Positions 58,938 through 64,000 of a stretch of 64,000 nt of DNA are shown piece after piece (position 1 is the first letter of the stretch; each line of letters opens with the position of its first letter). The position numbers and the translations under genes were made by a program. Source of the stretch: an uncultured Dysosmobacter sp. (GTDB lineage Bacteria; Bacillota; Clostridia; Oscillospirales; Oscillospiraceae); assembly GCA_934563745.1 (NCBI GenBank), contig CAKTHE010000004.1, positions 39,529-103,528 on the forward strand. The letters run 5' to 3'. Below the pieces are notes generated by a model. That model saw only the letters and a program-made list of their open reading frames with translations, was not told where the DNA came from and did no database searches.

Positions 58938-61403
58938 GTGGCTTCCAGGAAATGGAAGGAACCGGAGCCGGCAGCCCAGGCCCGCAGGGAGATGCCGCTG
59001 CTTACGCCCACGGCAGAGCGGGGACTTACGGAGCAGCAGGCGCAGGCCCTGCAGGCGGCCGGCTGGGGAAATGAGGCGGTCTCATCTCCGGCGAAGAGCG
59101 AGAAACAGATCATTCGGGAGAATATTTGTACCTACTTTAACCTGATTTTTGTGGTGCTGGCCGGCTGCCTGCTGGCGGTGGGCGATGTATGGGATATGAG
59201 CTTTCTGCTGCTGGCGGTGGCCAATACGGCCATCGGGATCGTGCAGCAGATCCGCTCCAAGCGGACCATTGAAAAGCTGACCGTGCTGACAGCCAGCACG
59301 GCAGAGGTTATCCGGGACGGGGAAAAGCGGCCCCTGCCGGTGGATCAGCTGGTGCGGGAGGACGTGGTGGAATTCACCTCCGGCGCGCAGATCCCGGCGG
59401 ATGGGATCGTGCTCACCGGTCAGGTCCAGGTCAATGAGGGCCTGGTGACCGGCGAGGCGGATGCGGTGACCAAACGGCCCGGCGATCAGCTGCTTTCCGG
59501 AAGCTTTGTGATCTCTGGCCGCTGCCGGAGCTGCCTGAACCGGGTGGGGGCGGATTCCTATGCCGCACGGCTGACTCTGGCGGCAAAAAAGGAAACGGCA
59601 CCGGCCAAGTCGGAGATGATGCGCTCGCTGGATCGGCTGATCCGGTTTATCGGTGTGGCCCTGATCCCCATCGGGATCGCGCTGTTCTATAACCAGTATG
59701 CCGTCCAGCAGCTGGGCCTGCGCCAGTCGGTGGTTTCCATGGTGGCGGCGCTGATCGGCATGATCCCGGAGGGACTGTATTTTCTCACCAGCGTTGCCCT
59801 GGCGGTCAGCGTGGTGCGTCTGGCCCAGAACCGGACGCTGATCCACGAGATGAGTGCCATTGAGACGCTGGCCCGGGTGGATGTGCTGTGCGCGGACAAA
59901 ACCGGTACGATCACCAGCCCGGATATGGAGGTCCGCGAGGTGGTCCCCCTGGATGTGGAGGCCTATCCCGAGACGATGATCGCGGACATTCTGGGCGCTT
60001 ACTACCGGGCCGCGGAAGCGGATAACGATACGGCCCGGGCCCTGGCGGAGAAGTTTTCCGCTTCTCCGGGCTGGCGGGCGGAGCGGGTCATCCCCTTCAC
60101 CTCGGCCACCAAGTGGAGCGCTGTGTGCTTTCCCAGCCACGGGACGTTTGCCGTCGGCGCGCCGGAGGCGATTCTGGGGGCAGATTTCGCCCCGCTGGAA
60201 AGCCGCTGCCGTTTCTTTGCGGAAAAGGGCTGCCGGGTGCTGCTGCTGGCCCAGTGCGACGGGGCGGCCGAGGGCCGGCTGGATGGGCTGATCGTTCCGG
60301 CGGCCCTGCTGGTTTTGGAAAATCCCGTGCGGCCGGATGCGGTGAAGACCTTTGCCTACTTTGCCTCTCAGGGGGTTGCCGTGAAGGTGATCTCCGGAGA
60401 CAATCCGGTGACGGTCTCCGCCGTGGCGGCGCAGGCCGGGATCGACGGTGCCGGCAATTGGGTGGATGCCCGGGAGCTGAAAACCGATCAGGACATTGCC
60501 CGTGCCGCCCGGCGTTATACGGTGTTTGGACGGGTGGTCCCGGGGCAGAAGCGCAAAATCGTCCGGGCCCTGCAGAATGCCGGCCATACCGTGGCCATGA
60601 CCGGCGACGGCGTGAACGATGTGCTGGCCCTGAAGGATGCGGACTGCGGCGTGGCAATGGCTTCCGGAGCGGATGCGGCCTGCCAGGCGGCGCAGCTGGT
60701 GCTGCTGGATTCGGACTTTTCGGCCCTGCCCAAGGTCGTGGCAGAGGGGCGCCGGGTGATCAATAACATCCAGCGGGCGGCGGCGCTGTATCTGGTGAAA
60801 AACATCCTCTCGTTCTTCCTGGCGATCATTACGCTGTTTGCGGAGTTCCCCTATCCCTTCGTTCCCATTCAGCTGACACTGATCTCGGCCCTGACCATCG
60901 GCATTCCCTCCTTCTTCCTGGCGCTGGAGCCGAACCACGATCTGGTGCGGGGGCGGTTTATGCTGAATGTGCTGCGCCGGGCGCTGCCCGGCGGCCTGAC
61001 CGCCATTGCCGTGATCCTGTTTGCGGAGCTGTTTGTTTACGCCTTCAACCTGAAGCTGACGGAGCTTTCCACCATCTGCGTGGTGCTGATGGCCGTAAAC
61101 GGCCTGACGGTACTTTATTACACGGCCCGGCCGCTGGATCTGAAGCGCACGGTGCTGCTGGCGGCGATGGCAGTGGGCCTGCTGGCGGCGATCGGGACCA
61201 TGGGCGAAGCGTTTTCGCTGCAGCCGCTTTCGTTCCCGGCCGTGCTGGTGATGATCGCACTGGTGCTGCTGGTGGTGCCCTGCATGATGTATCTGGAACG
61301 GTTTTTTGACGCCGTCAGCCGGGCGGCGCTGCGGCGCAGAGAGCGGCAGGAACGCCGCAAAAATGCCCGGCGCACGTTTGATCGGACGGACCGGCCGGAG
61401 TGA
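58938..61403 (+). CDS. P-type cation-transporting ATPase, CtpE-like
   Basis: The 821-residue pump has the actuator motif VTGEAD, the MIPEGLYFLTSVALAVS membrane helix in place of the heavy-metal CPC motif, the phosphorylation site CADKTGTIT, and TGDGVNDVLALKDADCGVAMASG. There are about ten membrane helices. This pattern matches the CtpE group, which moves Ca2+ in mycobacteria. The open frame extends over 1800 bases upstream, but GTG 58938 with GAAGGAGA is the only start with a ribosome site and a promoter. The basic C-terminus (RRERQERRKNARR) is cytosolic. Confidence 0.88.
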   Translation: MASRKWKEPEPAAQARREMPLLTPTAERGLTEQQAQALQAAGWGNEAVSSPAKSEKQIIRENICTYFNLIFVVLAGCLLAVGDVWDMSFLLLAVANTAIGIVQQIRSKRTIEKLTVLTASTAEVIRDGEKRPLPVDQLVREDVVEFTSGAQIPADGIVLTGQVQVNEGLVTGEADAVTKRPGDQLLSGSFVISGRCRSCLNRVGADSYAARLTLAAKKETAPAKSEMMRSLDRLIRFIGVALIPIGIALFYNQYAVQQLGLRQSVVSMVAALIGMIPEGLYFLTSVALAVSVVRLAQNRTLIHEMSAIETLARVDVLCADKTGTITSPDMEVREVVPLDVEAYPETMIADILGAYYRAAEADNDTARALAEKFSASPGWRAERVIPFTSATKWSAVCFPSHGTFAVGAPEAILGADFAPLESRCRFFAEKGCRVLLLAQCDGAAEGRLDGLIVPAALLVLENPVRPDAVKTFAYFASQGVAVKVISGDNPVTVSAVAAQAGIDGAGNWVDARELKTDQDIARAARRYTVFGRVVPGQKRKIVRALQNAGHTVAMTGDGVNDVLALKDADCGVAMASGADAACQAAQLVLLDSDFSALPKVVAEGRRVINNIQRAAALYLVKNILSFFLAIITLFAEFPYPFVPIQLTLISALTIGIPSFFLALEPNHDLVRGRFMLNVLRRALPGGLTAIAVILFAELFVYAFNLKLTELSTICVVLMAVNGLTVLYYTARPLDLKRTVLLAAMAVGLLAAIGTMGEAFSLQPLSFPAVLVMIALVLLVVPCMMYLERFFDAVSRAALRRRERQERRKNARRTFDRTDRPE

Positions 61404-61449
61404 GCGCGGCTCTGTCGCTCTTTCGGCGTGAAGCCCGGGAACGGACCCC

Positions 61450-61487
61450 AAAAAAAGAGCCCTGCACGTAACCGTGCAGGGCTTTTC
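61450..61487. terminator. Bidirectional terminator after the P-type ATPase gene
   Basis: AAAAAGAGCCCTGCAC pairs with GTGCAGGGCTTTT. It separates the ATPase gene from the minus-strand racemase-like gene. Confidence 0.92.
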
Positions 61488-61516
61488 CATGCGGATATAC
61501 GGAAGCTGCCGCGGCG

Positions 61517-62176
61517 TCAGGCCAGCAGCAGGGAGAGCATCTCCTCTGCCGGGTCGATCAGCGGAAGGCTTGTCCGGGCGGCCAGAGCGGCCTTGAAGTA
61601 GGGGAAATGGGTGCAGCCCAGGACCAGGGCCTGTACGCCGCAGCAGGCGAACCACTCGCACAGGGTGTCCAGGTGATGCCAGGCCACCAGTTCCTCCGGC
61701 GGTGTGCCTGCCTCCACGGAGAGGACAACCGGCAGGGCCGCCGTCCCCAAAAGATGCAGCCGGGGGTTCTCCTCGCACAGCGTCCGTTCAATGCCGGCCA
61801 GGCCCTGCGCGTTGGCGGCCAGGACGCCCAGAGACTGATACAAACCGGCCAGAGTGCGGTAAATATCCAGCGGCGTTACGATCCGGAGTCCGGTTTTCAG
61901 AGCCAGCGGGCGGAAGTCCACCGCGCCGGACAGCGAGTTGCAGTAGACAAAGACCCGCTCGCAGCCCCGGGCCTGCGCCGTATGCAGGATCTCCAGGATC
62001 CGGGCTTCTTTTTCGGAGGGGGAAGCAATTTGAAACGCCGTCTGCTGCACCGGGTCCGGAGAGACCGGGAAGGAGCAGGAGGCGATGCCGGCGCGGGTCA
62101 GCAGATCCGCACCCATCTGCGTGTCGACCGGTGTGCCGGCCAGAACCGCGGCCGGGCCGTAAAAGGGAGTATGCAT
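61517..62176 (-). CDS. Aspartate/glutamate racemase family protein
   Basis: The 219-residue protein has the two catalytic cysteines of the family, in FVYCNSLSGAV near residue 80 and LVLGCTHFPYFKAAL near 190, and an overall two-domain alpha/beta pattern. These enzymes interconvert L- and D-amino acids by a two-base thiol mechanism. The ATG at 62176 is preferred over GTG 62185 because GAGGTG lies just before it. It starts 10 bases after the upstream YitT gene ends and is probably cotranscribed with it. The standard MurI is slightly longer, so the substrate is unsure. Confidence 0.78.
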   Translation of the reverse strand: MHTPFYGPAAVLAGTPVDTQMGADLLTRAGIASCSFPVSPDPVQQTAFQIASPSEKEARILEILHTAQARGCERVFVYCNSLSGAVDFRPLALKTGLRIVTPLDIYRTLAGLYQSLGVLAANAQGLAGIERTLCEENPRLHLLGTAALPVVLSVEAGTPPEELVAWHHLDTLCEWFACCGVQALVLGCTHFPYFKAALAARTSLPLIDPAEEMLSLLLA

Positions 62177-62186
62177 CGGATTCACC

Positions 62187-63071
62187 TCAGTTCAGCCTGC
62201 GCGGGAAGTTGCCATCCACCGTGACCCCCTCCTGAATGATCAGAAACGCGTGGGGGTCGAAGGTGCGGACGGCATGGCGCAGCTCTTCGATTTCGTATTT
62301 GGACAGGCATACGCACAGCACGTGGACCGGCTCGCCGGTATAGGCGCCGACCCCGTTCCAGAAGGTGACGCTGCGGCCCAGCTGGTTGATGATATACTGG
62401 GCCAGGCCGCCTTCGTCCATGCGGGTGAAGATCATCGCCTGAACGCTGATATTCTGCTGATGCACCCGGTCCAGCACCAGGGAGGAAAAGAAGTTGTAAA
62501 TCACCGAGTAGATGGCGACCTCCGGGCTGAACAGGAACAGGCAGCCGGCGTACAGAAGGAAGTTAAACCCCAGACTGAAGCGCCCTACGGTGACGTGCCC
62601 GTTGCGCCGGGCCAGACTCAGCCCCACAATGTCCAGCCCGCCGCCGCTGGAGCCGCAGGTCAGAATCAGGCCGCTGCCGGCCCCGGCGATGATGCCCGCC
62701 ACTAGGCAGCTGGTCAGCGGATCCGGAATGACCGGCTGCGCGGGGCTGGGGATGACGCTGAAAAACAGGGAGGACGCCGTGGTGCAGATCAGCGTGCGGA
62801 TCACAAAGTCCCGTCCCAGACTCTTCCAGGCGAACAGCAGGATCGGAATGTTGATGAGAAAGTACAGAATACCGGCGGCATCCACGGAACCGAAGGATAT
62901 GCCCAGCCGGGTCTGCAGCAGAGTACGGATCACCTGGCACAGACCCATCAGCCCGCCGGTGTACAGCCCCTGGGGAACAATGAACAGATTCACGGCGGCG
63001 GCGCCCATCAGCGCGCCCACCAGGGACATCACGATGCGGAGCCAGCGGTTGTGAAGAGTGTTGTAAAGCAT
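62187..63071 (-). CDS. YitT family membrane protein (second copy, DUF2179)
   Basis: The 294-residue protein has five or six helices (RIVMSLVGALMGAAAVNLFIVPQGLYTGGLMGLCQVI, then LTCGSSGGGLDIVGLSLARRNG) and a C-terminal DUF2179 domain. It is diverged from the copy at 45688 in length and sequence but has the same layout. ATG 63071 is chosen because AAGGAGG lies eight bases upstream, while ATG 63077 is too close to it. Function unknown. Confidence 0.88.
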   Translation of the reverse strand: MLYNTLHNRWLRIVMSLVGALMGAAAVNLFIVPQGLYTGGLMGLCQVIRTLLQTRLGISFGSVDAAGILYFLINIPILLFAWKSLGRDFVIRTLICTTASSLFFSVIPSPAQPVIPDPLTSCLVAGIIAGAGSGLILTCGSSGGGLDIVGLSLARRNGHVTVGRFSLGFNFLLYAGCLFLFSPEVAIYSVIYNFFSSLVLDRVHQQNISVQAMIFTRMDEGGLAQYIINQLGRSVTFWNGVGAYTGEPVHVLCVCLSKYEIEELRHAVRTFDPHAFLIIQEGVTVDGNFPRRLN

Positions 63072-63137
63072 GTCCATCGCCTCCTTGTGGGGTTCATTAT
63101 ATGAAAAAATTCGAAAAATCACAAGATGAATTTTCGC

Positions 63138-63434
63138 CTACAGACCGTATTGCAGGCAGCGGTACAGCTTTTCCCGGGCCCGCTTCAGGGTCCGGGATAC
63201 GCTGGAGGGGCTCAGCTGCAGCTCGGCGGCGATCTGGGGCATGGTTTTGCGCTGCTCAAAGTACATGTATAAAAGCTGCTGCTGCCGGGGCGTCAGCTCC
63301 TGCTGCCGGGCCAGACGCAGATTCTTTCGCAGCCGGGCCAGGGACTCCTCGTTTCCGTCCTGCTGTGACTGCTGCCAGAGCGGAAAGTCGCCGATCCACT
63401 GGCTGGCCCTGGAATCAAAGGGTGTATTTCCCAT
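63138..63434 (-). CDS. Small sigma-70 region 4-like DNA-binding protein
   Basis: The 98-residue protein ends with a sigma region 4 helix-turn-helix: LTPRQQQLLYMYFEQRKTMPQIAAELQLSPSSVSRTLKRAREKL. It lacks region 2, so it cannot act as a complete sigma factor and is more likely a DNA-binding regulator. Its start lies 20 bases inside the preceding gene with no ribosome site, so its translation is probably coupled to that gene. Confidence 0.8.
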   Translation of the reverse strand: MGNTPFDSRASQWIGDFPLWQQSQQDGNEESLARLRKNLRLARQQELTPRQQQLLYMYFEQRKTMPQIAAELQLSPSSVSRTLKRAREKLYRCLQYGL

Positions 63435-63648
63435 TCGGATGATAGCTCCTGTCGTAGTAATGTGCCGTAAGACCGGCCAGCTCCTGGGCCTCCACTAAAA
63501 GCGGAACCAGTGCCGCCGCGCGCTGACGCAGCCGCTGGGCGGCTTCCGGATCCGCCTGGGAAGCTTCCTCCGCACGCAGCTCCCGGATCCGAAGGCGCAG
63601 ACGCCGGGCACTGTCCCGGTAAGAAACGGAAAGCTCTGAGAGCGTCAT
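63415..63648 (-). CDS. 77-residue helical protein of unknown function
   Basis: The 77-residue protein is mostly helical and Arg/Glu-rich (RDSARRLRLRIRELRAEEASQADPEAAQRLR) and ends YYDRSYHPNGKYTL. It resembles no family I can name. Its start overlaps the end of the zinc-ribbon gene (ATGA-type), and its end overlaps the start of the sigma-4-like gene, so the three form one coupled unit. A GGAGGTG ribosome site supports ATG 63648. Confidence 0.72.
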   Translation of the reverse strand: MTLSELSVSYRDSARRLRLRIRELRAEEASQADPEAAQRLRQRAAALVPLLVEAQELAGLTAHYYDRSYHPNGKYTL

Positions 63649-63848
63649 GGCCGCACCTCCTCTCCGCGGACCAGCCGGCAGGGGGCGAATTCCTGCCGGG
63701 CAAAGGCCCCCAGACAGTCCGCGCAGACGGCTTGTCCGTTTACGTACCAGTAGGATTCGCCCCGGCAGATTTCCCGTCCGCACAGACCGCAGGGGATGGG
63801 AGGGACCGGCTGGCCGGCGCTCCAAATCCGTAAGTTCAAACTGCACAC
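63645..63848 (-). CDS. Small zinc-ribbon-like protein
   Basis: The 67-residue protein has two C-x2-C knuckles, CGLCGREIC near residue 20 and CADCLGAF near 42, plus a further cysteine in FAPC. This is the layout of a zinc ribbon or LIM-like fold. It is the first gene of a three-gene minus-strand operon ending with a sigma-region-4-like protein. GGGTGTG precedes the ATG. The function is unknown; regulation is suggested by the neighbours. Confidence 0.72.
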   Translation of the reverse strand: MCSLNLRIWSAGQPVPPIPCGLCGREICRGESYWYVNGQAVCADCLGAFARQEFAPCRLVRGEEVRP

Positions 63849-63877
63849 ACCCTTTCAAAAAGATTGTGAAAAAGACC

Positions 63878-63909
63878 TTGACAAATTCGCCTTCCTCTGC
63901 TAATATAAT
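63878..63909 (+). promoter_or_regulatory. Promoter of tRNA-Thr
   Basis: TTGACA (63878-63883) is followed after 17 bp by TAATAT (63901-63906), extended as TAATATAAT. The tRNA begins about 17 bases later. Confidence 0.85.
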
Positions 63910-63925
63910 CTACGCTGCCTGATTT

Positions 63926-64000
63926 GCTGGTGTAGCTCAGCTGGTAGAGCAGCTGATTTGTAATCAGCAGGTCGGGGGTTCGAATCCGTCCACCAGCTCC
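63926..64000 (+). tRNA. tRNA-Thr (anticodon TGT), 3' end cut by window
   Basis: Acceptor GCTGGTG pairs with CACCAGC, the D-arm is AGCTCAGCTGGTAGAGC, the anticodon stem GCTGA/TCAGC holds TTTGTAA (anticodon 63959-63961), and the T-arm contains GGTTCGAATCC. The window ends at the CC of CCA. Confidence 0.97.

Noticed and set aside
1-64000. CRISPR array, prophage or insertion sequence
   Set aside because: No spaced identical repeats, integrase, transposase or phage structural genes were found. The only sizeable repeat is the tRNA-Gly tail duplication.

Overview
The window reads as a chromosomal segment of a GC-rich, spore-forming, anaerobic Clostridia bacterium, most likely an Oscillospirales gut commensal. 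This is an inference from strong AGGAGG ribosome sites, sigma-A promoters of the TTGACA-N17-TATAAT type, a CIRCE/HrcA heat-shock operon, a complete Rnf complex, spoVAC, a THF riboswitch, ECF vitamin transporters, many ferredoxins and radical-SAM enzymes, and no aerobic respiration genes. No phage, transposase, CRISPR array or rRNA was seen.

Layout. 1-2288: a MocR regulator divergent from an ECF substrate-binding protein, probably for vitamin B6 uptake. 2491-7786: the energy-conserving ferredoxin:NAD+ oxidoreductase operon rnfCDGEAB. 7797-10014: THF riboswitch, folate transporter S component and folC. 10056-15080: CIRCE, hrcA, grpE, dnaK, dnaJ. 15093-20640: PHP phosphatase, rpiB, a membrane-anchored glycosidase-like protein, pspC, mutY (predicted leaderless), thymidine kinase and a PflA-like radical SAM protein. 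20680-28126: a CmpB-like membrane protein, a large SLH-anchored phosphodiester glycosidase, two Fe-S proteins, hemW and a lone spoVAC.

28227-33465 is an accessory catabolic cluster: a YfcC-type transporter broken by an in-frame TAA, an M20 amidohydrolase, a prephenate-dehydratase-like protein, a GntR regulator and thioredoxin reductase. ATGCAT palindromes sit in both the transporter and the gntR promoters. 33595-39294 is a complete branched-chain amino-acid ABC operon, livJHMGF, plus a cytidylate-kinase-like gene. 40541-45677 carries a divergent type IIA topoisomerase pair, preceded by a cluster of DnaA-box-like repeats, with a small membrane-protein gene between its subunits. 45688-47890 holds YitT, LUD and lipoprotein genes, then tRNA-Gly.

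Downstream of tRNA-Gly the last 29 nt of the tRNA and its terminator are repeated 177 bp away, next to a MarR/MFS efflux pair with matching palindromic operators. 50115-54259 is a sigma-54 locus: an activator whose best-placed start codon reads ATA, a consensus -24/-12 promoter, an amino-acid permease interrupted by TGA, and a split UxaA-like dehydratase. 54353-58767 contains a LysR regulator and an opposite-strand operon of an SLC13-type permease, an FAD oxidoreductase and a 55-aa tetracysteine protein. The window ends with a CtpE-like P-type ATPase, an Asp/Glu racemase-like gene, a second YitT gene, a compact small-protein/sigma-like operon and tRNA-Thr.

The most notable observations are the single-codon lesions in two uptake loci, the tetracysteine protein paired with a flavoprotein, the loss of the PLP lysine in the MocR regulator, and several operator pairs that tie regulators to their targets.
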